NCBI GenBank assembly: GCA_947500775.1 | Contig: CANMTD010000008.1 | Location: forward strand, 58,190 to 122,189 | Origin: an uncultured Paracoccaceae bacterium | GTDB taxonomy: Bacteria > Pseudomonadota > Alphaproteobacteria > Rhodobacterales > Rhodobacteraceae | Direction of reading: 5' to 3' | Length of the DNA stretch: 64,000 nt | Part shown: piece by piece, positions 17,036 through 25,538 of the stretch | Layout of the letters: every line of letters starts with the position of its first letter | Numbering within the stretch: position 1 is the stretch's first letter | The notes under the pieces: model-generated | The model's database searches: none | Told to the model about the DNA's origin: nothing | What the model saw: only the letters and a program-made list of their open reading frames with translations | Position numbers and translations under genes: made by a program

Positions 17036-17341
17036 ATGACACTCGGAGAGATCAAAACCGCCATCGATGCAGGCCAGACCGTGCACTGGGCCAATACCGG
17101 CTACGTTGTTCACAAGGACAGCCTCGGCCAATACCTGATCACGTTTGAGCCGAACGGCAGCACCATCGGGCTGACCGACCGGAGCGGGCAGCGGTTGAAC
17201 GGGGAGGAAGCAGAGTTCTTCATCGCGGGATCGGAGGAGGTCGACGAGAATACCCAGGACAGCCATCCGAGGCCAGACGAACAGGGGAGGGGCGTCGTAC
17301 CCGGCGGGAAGGTGGCACAGTCTTTCAGGCGTCAGCGCTGA
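17036..17341 (+). CDS. Small hypothetical plasmid protein
   Basis: A 101-aa protein, MTLGEIKTAIDAGQTVHWAN followed by GYVVHKDSLGQYLI and a polar tail. The first 65 residues look like a small conserved domain of plasmid backbone genes; the tail from about residue 70 is charged and likely disordered. A GGGGGAAAG site precedes the ATG at 17036, 18 bp after the helicase gene, so co-expression is likely. Function unknown. Confidence 0.68.
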   Translation: MTLGEIKTAIDAGQTVHWANTGYVVHKDSLGQYLITFEPNGSTIGLTDRSGQRLNGEEAEFFIAGSEEVDENTQDSHPRPDEQGRGVVPGGKVAQSFRRQR

Positions 17342-17465
17342 ACTGAAGGTTGGGAAGAAAGGAAAGCGAGCTTTCTGGTTTGTGATCCCTCAAGGGGTCG
17401 AGAAAGCAATCCCGGTTGCGTTGGCAAAAACGTCAGGCACCGGCCAATCCAAAAGGAACCATCCC

Positions 17466-18194
17466 ATGTTCGCAGGAACCCTCACCCGCAATGTCGAGAC
17501 CGCAGCCGCCGAGTACACCGGCATGATCCATTCGACGCGCTTTGACATCGCCATCCAGATCGAGGCACGGGCCAAGATGTCCGCTCGCAGCCCGGATTAC
17601 GACGTGACGGCAGTCAACAAATCAGGCCGCAAGGTGCGTATCGGCACGGCCTGGAACGAGACCGGCAATACCAGCGGCAACCCCTACATCTCGATGCAGA
17701 TCGATGTCGGCCTCGGCCCGTTCCGGGTCAACGCGGTGCAGACGAAAGAGGCGCGCGCGGCCCAGAGCGGCGAATTCGAGATCATCCCGCTGGTCTCGAA
17801 CGGCCTGATGAAATCCGGCTCGATCTCGGGCGAGCTCACCGCCATGGACGCTGACAACGCCTTCACGGGCTACATCGCCAACATGATGTTCGATCTGGAG
17901 TTTATGCTGATCGAGAACAGCTACAAATCCGAGGAGACCCACCCCGATTACCGCATCGAGGTCAGCTCGCCCCGGGGTAAACCGATCCGCGTCGGCTCGG
18001 CGTGGATGGCCAAAAGCAGCCGCACGGGCAATGACTACCTGTCGCTGCTGATCAACACGCCTGATGGCGACTTGCGCGTCAACGCCGTGCAGAACGAAGA
18101 ACAGCGCGGCGGAAAGACCTTCTCGATCATCCCGTTCATCGACAGCGGTGAGCAGCCGCAGGACGCGGGCGCGGGGCTCTCCTTGGTCGCCTAA
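17466..18194 (+). CDS. Tandem DUF736 protein
   Basis: A 242-aa protein made of two DUF736-like units. The first covers about 40-110 (DYDVTAVNKSGRKVRIGTAW through FEIIPLV). The second covers about 160-230 (DYRIEVSSPRGKPIRVGSAW through FSIIPFI). Both contain the R-V-N-A-V-Q core. DUF736 proteins are normally single-domain and about 100 aa, so this is a duplication-fusion. They are plasmid- and conjugation-linked with no proven activity. The AAAGGAA site supports the start at 17466. Confidence 0.88.
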   Translation: MFAGTLTRNVETAAAEYTGMIHSTRFDIAIQIEARAKMSARSPDYDVTAVNKSGRKVRIGTAWNETGNTSGNPYISMQIDVGLGPFRVNAVQTKEARAAQSGEFEIIPLVSNGLMKSGSISGELTAMDADNAFTGYIANMMFDLEFMLIENSYKSEETHPDYRIEVSSPRGKPIRVGSAWMAKSSRTGNDYLSLLINTPDGDLRVNAVQNEEQRGGKTFSIIPFIDSGEQPQDAGAGLSLVA

Positions 18195-18228
18195 TCGGCG
18201 CGCGGGGGGGAGACGATCTGAACCGAAA

Positions 18229-18259
18229 GGGGAGCCGTGGGATCACGGTTCCCCTTTTT
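18229..18259 (+). terminator. Rho-independent terminator after DUF736 gene
   Basis: An 11-bp stem, GGGGAGCCGTG with CACGGTTCCCC (one G-T pair), has a four-base loop and is followed by TTTTT. It closes the plus-strand backbone block that ends with the tandem DUF736 gene. Confidence 0.85.
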
Positions 18260-18291
18260 CCATGTCCGTTTGCGTGAAGGACGTCCCCCGC

Positions 18292-18331
18292 TTGCGATCA
18301 GGTGCAAATGTGATACAATAATATATTATCG
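18292..18331 (+). promoter_or_regulatory. Promoter with shared operator, copy A
   Basis: TTGCGA (18292-18297) and TACAAT (18314-18319) are 16 bp apart. The operator CAATAATATATTATCG at 18316-18331 overlaps the -10 box and contains a perfect 12-bp palindrome. Closely related sequences occur at 30709, 52081 and 54112, always at the front of a transcription unit. Confidence 0.6.
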
Positions 18332-18350
18332 ATACATCGAGGGCGGGCAC

Positions 18351-18887
18351 GTGGCGGCTAGATCAGGGACGGTTCCATGGTTTGACAACTTTGATGTTGA
18401 GGCAGAGGTTGCAGATCTCCTCGCCCATATCGAGCGCTGCACCGGATTCGCGCTACCCGCCCGAAAGCGTGAAGTCATCATGACCCATGCAAGGGCAAAT
18501 CTCGACAGGACAAGGCAGGCACATCTGGAGGACAAGGCGGCGAGAAAGCCGGTGTCCACATCGCGGCGTGCGTATCTGACCGACCTGCAGGACACGATTT
18601 TCATGGCGATCCCGGAAGAGAACCTCGCGCGGATGCCGCTGAGCGAGCAGGTTCTCAACGACCCGTCATTTTACGCTGGCGCCATGCACAGCGCCGCTGC
18701 GATCAGCGAGGATGAGCTTTTCATGGCGCTGTCCTCTTCGCTGAAAGACATGAAAGTCCAAGACGCCCGCGCGTTCGTCTCGAAGCTTTGGCACGGCACG
18801 ATTGACGACAACGCCCGCAAATACGCCGAAGCCCTGAAGCGCCCCGAGCGTGAAATCATGCCGCTGCGGCCTGGGAACACCCTGTAA
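18351..18887 (+). CDS. Hypothetical protein under the shared operator
   Basis: A 178-aa, largely helical, charged protein with no signal peptide or membrane segment and no motif I know. The GTG at 18351 fits the promoter at 18292-18319 better than an upstream in-frame ATG (18237) that lies inside the preceding terminator. Because the same operator precedes the transfer operons, it may be part of the conjugation regulon. It marks the last backbone gene before the low-GC defence island. Confidence 0.6.
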   Translation: MAARSGTVPWFDNFDVEAEVADLLAHIERCTGFALPARKREVIMTHARANLDRTRQAHLEDKAARKPVSTSRRAYLTDLQDTIFMAIPEENLARMPLSEQVLNDPSFYAGAMHSAAAISEDELFMALSSSLKDMKVQDARAFVSKLWHGTIDDNARKYAEALKRPEREIMPLRPGNTL

Positions 18888-19046
18888 AATCGAGGCCGCT
18901 CCCCTGGCTCAGGCTGTGATCGGATTTGCCGCCTTGGCCACCGGTCCCTTAGGCGTATCGCCGGTAGCGCGCGAAAGCGGTCCATATTTTTTGAAGAGCT
19001 GTTCCATAGTCATCAAACTTCAGGTGAAAGAGTGAACAGCGGGATG

Positions 19047-22000
19047 CTAATGCGGCATCTCCACGACGGAAACTCCTGGAATGTTCTTGCGTGCAAGCTC
19101 CAACAGGTGCGCATGGTGCGTGAAAATGATTGCCTGACCGCTCCGTCCGATCTCGGCACAGAGATTCAATGCGGCAGATGCACGGGTATCGTCGAAGGTT
19201 TCCATAATATCGTCGAGAACCATGGGCAGGGGGCCCGGATCACGCGCGAAGCTGCGGTAACCGGCCAGGCGCAGGGCAAAATATAATTGGCCCATGGTTC
19301 CAGTGGACATGTTTTCGACCTTCACGGGGCCGCCGCCGGGTTTGATGCCGACCAGCTTTTCGCCCTCGGATTCACTCCAGACAACGACTTTTTCCCATTC
19401 CTTAGATGTCATGGTGACAAAAGCTTCTTCCACGTCTTTCAGCATTGCGCTGCTTCGTTCGGCAGCCAGGCGCTTTAAGGCACCCCGCGCAGCCAATATC
19501 CCGAGCCTTGCGACAGCCGCATGCCTTGCACCGTTTCGTAACTCTTCGAGGATCGTGGCCTGTTCGGTGATCAGATCGCTGTTGTCAGCGGCATGAAAAG
19601 CTTCCTCGTAAAGGCGTTCTTTTTCATTCATTTCCTTCAAAGCGGCATCCCGTGCCGTTTGCGCATCGTCAAGTTTTTGCTGCAGTTCCGCTTCTCGCGT
19701 TACATCGGGCAATCGCGTCAGCTCTTCGTCAAAGAGCGTACGATCCACGCCGTCGCGCGCCTTATTGCGGCTCGTGTCCGCATTGGCCCGGTCTTCGCGC
19801 AACTCGTCGCGTTCAGCTAGAATCCCCACGCGCTCCGTCGGCGAAAGATCCTCACCACCTTGTCCTTCAAACAAGTTTTCCAGCTGGGTTTGCGCTTCGT
19901 CCCGGGCAACTATCGCACGCTTTCGGCCTTTGACCTCCTTGTCGAGAAGGTCTTCTTCTCGTTTTCTCACACGATCCGCCTCAGCGGTTTTGGTTACACG
20001 CGCACGAGCGCGGTTGATGATGGGAAGTGGATCGTCTTTCGGATTGTAAGGCTCCTCCAGGATCTCCGCCAATCGTGCGGCACTCCTTGCCAGGGTGGCA
20101 ACGGCGCGTTCCAGGGCTTCAACACGTCCCGCCAGGCTTCTGTGATTACTGTGAACCTGTTGCAGCGTGCGCAGGTGCGGCAGCGCTGCTTTCACGCCCG
20201 TGGCCGAGCGATCAGGAAGAGGTCGCGCCGAGGTCAGCGTTTCCAGTCGGTTCAAGGCTGCCTTATGATCTGTCTCGGCTTGGGATACAGCTTTCTGGTA
20301 GTCGGCAATGCTACGTTCCCCGCGACGCCAGTTCTCCCATGTCTTACGGACACTTTCCTGAAGTGTGAGAGCCTTGCCAACCCGCTCAGGGAGGTCACTA
20401 TCTTCACCTTCAAGGGCGACTAGGCGGGCTGCTGCCAGCAGTTCGTCAAAGGCTGCCTTGCGGCGCTTGGCGCGGTCCTCAAAGGCATTCTCCGCAATAG
20501 TGACCTCAGTTGCGATCTCAGCCGCCGCCGTCAGGCTGGTAAGTCTAGCAGCAAACGCAGCCGGCCCCGTATCGACGGGAAAGCCCAGGGCAGTCGCGAG
20601 TGAGCCGCCCCGCTTGGTCAAAGCTTCGTGTTTTCCGGTGAGTGCTTCGAGTTTGTCTTTTGCCGTGTCACGTGCGGCTTTTGCGGTGCTTTCCTGTGCG
20701 CGCGAGTTTGCAAGCTGTTTGCGCGCCTCCGTGCCCATCAGATAGCTCGTTCGGGCGCCATCATCTGCATGCATGGCCTCCTCAAAACGCTCCGCGGTTT
20801 TGTCGGAGAGACTGCCACGATGGGATTGCCAGGCTGTGTCACGCTGACGACGGGTTTCTTCCGTCGCTGCAGCGTCAATCGAATCCGGCGCGCTTTCGTC
20901 GGCTTCGCGTTTTGCGCGCGCGGCCTTGTAGTCCGCTTCGCGACCTTCCAAATCTTCTGTGGCGGAAACGATGTTGGCATTCAGGGTGTTCCATTCCCTG
21001 AGGATTTCATCGAGACTTTCACGTGCAGGCAGGCCGTTCTCGATAAGTGTCTGCCAAGAAGCAGGTAGACCCGAAACTGCTTTGGCTAGCCGGGCGAGTT
21101 CCGATGCGAGGTTATGTTCAAGACCTGACACGTCCGAAACTTTCTGCCATGCGTCAAACGCGATCTGCAGGTGAGACAAGTCCTTTGGTTCGGTTGGAGT
21201 ATCCCCCAGCTGATCGCGTGCGGTCTTCAACACGTTTGAAGCCGCTCGCAGCTCGCCCTCGCTGGTTTGACAGGCCTGTACCGCATCCGCGAGTGTCTCC
21301 AGTTCTTCGGTCGTCAGGACCAAGGCCTCTACAGGCTCGTCACTTACCGCCAACGCTGTCAGAATCTGTTTTATCTGGCGGCCCGCGTCATCGCGCTCAC
21401 CTGCGCGCTTTTCCAGATCCGATCTGGCCGTGTCCGCTCGGGAGGTGAGGGACGCCCCATCGATTCTGATTTGATCCAGCTCTGTGAGTTCCGCTTCGAG
21501 ATGTCCGGCAGCCGGGTCAGCCTCATTTTCTGAAATGACCGCTTCATGGCGCGCAATTCTGTCATCGGCGCCTGCGATACTTTCTGCTTTCTCCGATAGG
21601 GTTGTCACGAGTGTGGCGACTTGCCCATCCGTGCCCTTCTTCAAATTCGGACCTTCCGGAAAATCGGCAGAAAATTCGTCGATTTTCCGAATTTCCTCCG
21701 ATTTGTCATACCAGGTCTGCGCCGCCGCTCCTGCTGCCTGCCGTTTTCGGGCACGCGTGAGGTCGGTGTCCGCCTGTTCGAAAGCCTTTTGCGCGGTCTC
21801 TCTGTCTTTCCGAAGAGTGCGTTCCCGATCCGGCGTGAGACGTTCCGTTCGAAGTGCCTGATGGATCTCTTTCAAGTGGTCTTTGCCGGTTTTGAGCGCC
21901 GTACCTCGGCCGCTCTTCTTGTGAAACTTTTCGGCGCGGGCTGTCATGTCTTCCAGTGTCGTCGCCATACTGGTCAGGCCTGATACACCCGCATGCAGAA

Positions 22001-22451
22001 GCTGGCCCAGGTCGCCTTTTGCCTCGGCAATCCGTTCACCGCCTTTGCGGAGTCCTTCGTCGTTGAGTGAGAACCTTTCGACATAACCCTCCATGGAAAG
22101 GCCATGGAGCGCACTTGAAAGAATGGCTTCGTCGACCGGGCGGTCCTGATGATCAAGCAGGGACTGGGTGCGTTTGCCATTTCGGCGCAAAACTGTCACC
22201 CCGCGTCCGGGGATACCCAGCTCCGCTCCGACCAAAAGGTCATTGCGTTCAAACCTGAAAGCGTACGGGTGGGTTCCTGCTTTCATACCAAAGAGAAGTT
22301 CCAGAAACCCGTTAAAGGCCGTGGATTTTCCCGATTCATTCGGTCCATAGATTACGGTGACATCAGGTTTGCCCTCGGCTGGTGCCGGGAGCACGATCTC
22401 GGCGCCGTCAAAACGGCCATAGCGAATGAGATCAAGCCGGTTCAGTCTCAT
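19047..22451 (-). CDS. yhaN: YhaN-like SMC/Rad50-type ATPase
   Basis: A 1134-aa AAA ATPase of the SbcC/Rad50 group. The Walker A GPNESGKST is at 36-44. It has long coiled-coil arms (about 170-950). A C-terminal signature STGTMGQLYFALRLAGY and the Walker B LPMVLDDIMETFDD lie near residue 1078. It overlaps the YhaO-like gene by 4 bp (ATGA), so the two should form an ATP-driven nuclease complex like Mre11-Rad50. It is the last gene of the four-gene island. Base composition is lower in GC than the flanks, suggesting transfer. Confidence 0.9.
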   Translation of the reverse strand: MRLNRLDLIRYGRFDGAEIVLPAPAEGKPDVTVIYGPNESGKSTAFNGFLELLFGMKAGTHPYAFRFERNDLLVGAELGIPGRGVTVLRRNGKRTQSLLDHQDRPVDEAILSSALHGLSMEGYVERFSLNDEGLRKGGERIAEAKGDLGQLLHAGVSGLTSMATTLEDMTARAEKFHKKSGRGTALKTGKDHLKEIHQALRTERLTPDRERTLRKDRETAQKAFEQADTDLTRARKRQAAGAAAQTWYDKSEEIRKIDEFSADFPEGPNLKKGTDGQVATLVTTLSEKAESIAGADDRIARHEAVISENEADPAAGHLEAELTELDQIRIDGASLTSRADTARSDLEKRAGERDDAGRQIKQILTALAVSDEPVEALVLTTEELETLADAVQACQTSEGELRAASNVLKTARDQLGDTPTEPKDLSHLQIAFDAWQKVSDVSGLEHNLASELARLAKAVSGLPASWQTLIENGLPARESLDEILREWNTLNANIVSATEDLEGREADYKAARAKREADESAPDSIDAAATEETRRQRDTAWQSHRGSLSDKTAERFEEAMHADDGARTSYLMGTEARKQLANSRAQESTAKAARDTAKDKLEALTGKHEALTKRGGSLATALGFPVDTGPAAFAARLTSLTAAAEIATEVTIAENAFEDRAKRRKAAFDELLAAARLVALEGEDSDLPERVGKALTLQESVRKTWENWRRGERSIADYQKAVSQAETDHKAALNRLETLTSARPLPDRSATGVKAALPHLRTLQQVHSNHRSLAGRVEALERAVATLARSAARLAEILEEPYNPKDDPLPIINRARARVTKTAEADRVRKREEDLLDKEVKGRKRAIVARDEAQTQLENLFEGQGGEDLSPTERVGILAERDELREDRANADTSRNKARDGVDRTLFDEELTRLPDVTREAELQQKLDDAQTARDAALKEMNEKERLYEEAFHAADNSDLITEQATILEELRNGARHAAVARLGILAARGALKRLAAERSSAMLKDVEEAFVTMTSKEWEKVVVWSESEGEKLVGIKPGGGPVKVENMSTGTMGQLYFALRLAGYRSFARDPGPLPMVLDDIMETFDDTRASAALNLCAEIGRSGQAIIFTHHAHLLELARKNIPGVSVVEMPH

Positions 22452-23626
22452 TCCGCGGCTCCTGAGTGCAGAGACAGCGTAACTTCAGTAACGGCCTCCT
22501 CCAAAAGGTCATCCAAGGCGTCTTCAGATAATTCGTCGGCAATTTCACGGGGCATTGCGTTTCTGAGTTCTTCGAGGATCTCTTTGGTGGCCAGCTGGAA
22601 GCCCGGTTCGGTGAGCTCGGCCCGCATCAGGCGCACTAGGTCATCCGCCTTTGCGTCGATCAGTTGTTTGGGGGCAACCACTTTGATTTTGTCGATAAAC
22701 ACGCGCTCGATGTCATCGAACAATTCGTTCGCAAGGGCCGTCAGTGTCTCAGCAGTATGGTGGCCTGTGGCCACCTGCAGACGCACCGCTATGCGGTGTT
22801 CTGGATGCTGCACCCCTTGGAGTGCACACCGAAGCGCGCTCAAAACTTCCTGAACATCTGAAGATTTACTGAGATCCAAAGCGCATTCGGTGAATCTCAG
22901 ATGTCCAACCCGATGCCGTTCGATATTCGGAGTGTCATCATCAAGCTCGACAATCGCGACCGTACCGCCGGTAAGTTCTCCGAAGTGGCGTGGTTGCGGA
23001 ATGCCCGGCATGACAGCGAGAACTGGGCCTGATGTGCGCTCAAAGGGGGCATGGATGTGGCCGAGGCACCAAAGGTCATAGCCATGTGCCAGCAGATCCT
23101 GCTCGGAGCAGGGAGCATAGGGATCGTGACCTGGCGAGCCATCCAGCGACGTATGCATCAGTCCGACGTTTTTCCGGCCAGCCACCGGCGCCGGGTAGTC
23201 GGGCAGGAAGCTTTTTGAGACATGCGCCGTGTCGAAAGACAGTCCGTGGAACCACACGCCACCGATTTCCACGCTGGGCTCGTTCTTGTGCAGCAAATGA
23301 ATATTCGGACCCAGGTTACCGTGGGCTCGGTGATCGAGAAGGGCATCGTGGTTGCCACGGATCAGTACTGTGGGAACACCCGCGTCAGCGGCGCGTGCCA
23401 ATTGCGAGATCAGAAATGCCCGGGACTTCAGGTCTGGTTGGTCATTATCAAAGATGTCGCCAGCGAGAACCAGTGCATCGACACTTTCCGAGATTGCCAG
23501 ATCAACAATGCGAATGAACGTGTCCCGACTTGCCTGTTTCAGATGGTCACCCAGATCCGGATTGCGCATCGCGGTCGAGCGAATCGGCGACCCGAGATGA
23601 ATGTCGGCTGAAACGAGGACACGCAT
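22448..23626 (-). CDS. yhaO: YhaO-like metallophosphoesterase (Mre11/SbcD type)
   Basis: A 392-aa calcineurin-like phosphoesterase with all metal-binding motifs: DIH at 8-10, GDIFD at 56-60, GNHD at 91-94, a His in LMHTS near 157 and GHIH at 189-192. This is the nuclease partner of the YhaN-like ATPase that it overlaps. The start at 23626 gives the canonical MRVLVSADIHLG opening. The longer upstream frame is not protein-like. It follows the helicase gene by 67 bp on the same strand, so all four island genes are probably one operon. Confidence 0.92.
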   Translation of the reverse strand: MRVLVSADIHLGSPIRSTAMRNPDLGDHLKQASRDTFIRIVDLAISESVDALVLAGDIFDNDQPDLKSRAFLISQLARAADAGVPTVLIRGNHDALLDHRAHGNLGPNIHLLHKNEPSVEIGGVWFHGLSFDTAHVSKSFLPDYPAPVAGRKNVGLMHTSLDGSPGHDPYAPCSEQDLLAHGYDLWCLGHIHAPFERTSGPVLAVMPGIPQPRHFGELTGGTVAIVELDDDTPNIERHRVGHLRFTECALDLSKSSDVQEVLSALRCALQGVQHPEHRIAVRLQVATGHHTAETLTALANELFDDIERVFIDKIKVVAPKQLIDAKADDLVRLMRAELTEPGFQLATKEILEELRNAMPREIADELSEDALDDLLEEAVTEVTLSLHSGAAE

Positions 23627-23693
23627 AGATTTTAAATCTTCCTGAAAACGATCGATGTGAAAAAATGAATCTGCATAAGGATCTGTCCGGTAC

Positions 23694-25538
23694 CTATAAA
23701 ATTGAAACCTGGCTGTCCTGGAACAAACCGCGCTCAACCAGTTCTTTTTTGGCCGCTTCCGCGGCTTTCGAAAACATCAAAATCCTAAGGTTCACTTCCG
23801 CCCGTGAAAAACAGACATAAGCCAGCTTTTGAGTAAGTTCTTGCTGCCGGTCGGTCGGATTGCCCGCGACACCAGGGGTCAGAACTTTCGAAAAGCTGTA
23901 GGTATTCCAGGCTGCCTCGATATCGTCGATCATGACCAGCACGTTTTCATACTCTTCGCCTTTCGAGCCGTGCTGCGTACTGAAAGGAGAATTCTCATCC
24001 AGAAATTCGATGTACTTTTCGAGTTCGTCAGCCTTCAGCTTGAAGAATTCATCAGCCAGCCAATCTCCTTTTTCCCTTTGGTGATCCTCATTGCCGGAGT
24101 CATAAGCTTGGCGGGGAGCGCGAGCCAACTGACCTGCAAGGCGGTCCGAAATTGGATAAAGCGCGTTCGCGCTACAGTATTCCAGAATTTCTTTGACCGT
24201 ATTGCCTTCCCATTTTTCTGCCAAAGCAGCGGCGTGTTTTGAGGCTTCCTCGAGCATCTGTTTGAGGGTTTTGCTCTTGTTCGCTCCAGTGTCGTCAAAA
24301 GCAGGGCTTATTCTTCGGAGTGTTTCAATCAGCTTCTTAGGATAGTTGTTGCGGGATGCATCGACCAAAGAAAAAATGCCGTCCACAAAGGGCTTGAGAA
24401 GATAGTGCGTGCCGTCTTCATAGTCGGATTGGGATCTGGACGACGAATAGTCACCTGTAAAGAGCTTGTGCAGTGTAACGAATCCGAGCCTCCGGGCGAT
24501 CATCTGGCGTGCCAGAAAAAGGTTCTTTACAGGAGTAATATCGGTCCATCCCCATTGTTCAACGGCTTCCTCGAACTTCGCCGTTACCTCATCGAGTTGT
24601 TCAGAGGTATAGGTTTTCCGTGGACCGGCAGGGTCGGGAGCCTGCGCGATCGTAATCAAGACGCTGCCCTTAACGTCGGAGTTCTTCCCACCCGGAACCT
24701 GCTTCAGATCGGTTCTGAAGTTGTTGAGAAGGTCGATCACCGAGGTTGAGCTTCGAAAATTCTCTTCCTTCGGAATCTTTTCGGAGCCTTTTGGACCGGC
24801 AAAACCTCCGGCACGCTTATCGTAAATCTGCTGCATCGGATCGCCGAAATATCCGACGATTGGTAAACCTTCGTCCGCGCACACAGCATTGAGCGCCTCG
24901 ACGACCTGCGGGAAGGTGTCTTGAGCTTCATCGACAAAGATGTAGGGGTATTTGAACCCGAGGCCTTTGCGCAAGAGTGGTTTGTTCGTGATTAGATAGG
25001 CCGCGACGTCAATAACATCATCATGGTTCAGGACACATTTGGAATAGTCGCTGATAACGGTTTCTTCGTAGCATATCGGCGGTTTATGCGCGTTTAGCGC
25101 AGCAAGTTGGGCAGTCAGGCGCTCAAGGTCTTTCCTCGCTTTTTGAGCGGCCTGAGACGTCCCCCCGTTGTCTTTCTCGCGGGCCTTTTCCATATGTTGC
25201 GGGACGATCGCATCACGAAGGGTCTCCCGAATAGCATCCTGGAAGCGCGCGATTTCCGCCCAAAGGAACCCGTGCAGAGTGGAAACGTAAAAGAGGTCAT
25301 CGAAACCTAGACGCGACGAAATCACTCCAACGGCACGGTTTGTGTATGTGATACACACCACGCGCTGACCGTTTTTCCGAAGCTCGTTTCCACGGGACCT
25401 CTGGATTCCTTTCAGAGCTTCAACGAGCGATGTGGTTTTGCCTGAACCAGCGCCTGCGATAACCGAAAATGAAACGTCCTTGGCGATGCACTCAGCAATT
25501 TTCTTATCGGCCTCAGTTGGCTTGAGTTCTGCCGTCAT
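23694..25538 (-). CDS. UvrD/Rep-type helicase (GajB-like)
   Basis: A 614-aa superfamily 1 helicase. The Walker A AGAGSGKTT is at 28-36, TYTN (motif Ia) near 64 and DEAQD (motif II) at 203-207. STQHGSKGEEYENVLVM (motif V) lies near 535 and a C-terminal YVCFSRAEVNL (motif VI) follows. It starts within the stop of the OLD-family nuclease gene (ATGA overlap). That gene pair is the Gabija architecture (GajA-GajB). At 614 aa it is longer than the roughly 500-aa GajB I recall, so it may be a distinct subtype. Confidence 0.88.
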   Translation of the reverse strand: MTAELKPTEADKKIAECIAKDVSFSVIAGAGSGKTTSLVEALKGIQRSRGNELRKNGQRVVCITYTNRAVGVISSRLGFDDLFYVSTLHGFLWAEIARFQDAIRETLRDAIVPQHMEKAREKDNGGTSQAAQKARKDLERLTAQLAALNAHKPPICYEETVISDYSKCVLNHDDVIDVAAYLITNKPLLRKGLGFKYPYIFVDEAQDTFPQVVEALNAVCADEGLPIVGYFGDPMQQIYDKRAGGFAGPKGSEKIPKEENFRSSTSVIDLLNNFRTDLKQVPGGKNSDVKGSVLITIAQAPDPAGPRKTYTSEQLDEVTAKFEEAVEQWGWTDITPVKNLFLARQMIARRLGFVTLHKLFTGDYSSSRSQSDYEDGTHYLLKPFVDGIFSLVDASRNNYPKKLIETLRRISPAFDDTGANKSKTLKQMLEEASKHAAALAEKWEGNTVKEILEYCSANALYPISDRLAGQLARAPRQAYDSGNEDHQREKGDWLADEFFKLKADELEKYIEFLDENSPFSTQHGSKGEEYENVLVMIDDIEAAWNTYSFSKVLTPGVAGNPTDRQQELTQKLAYVCFSRAEVNLRILMFSKAAEAAKKELVERGLFQDSQVSIL

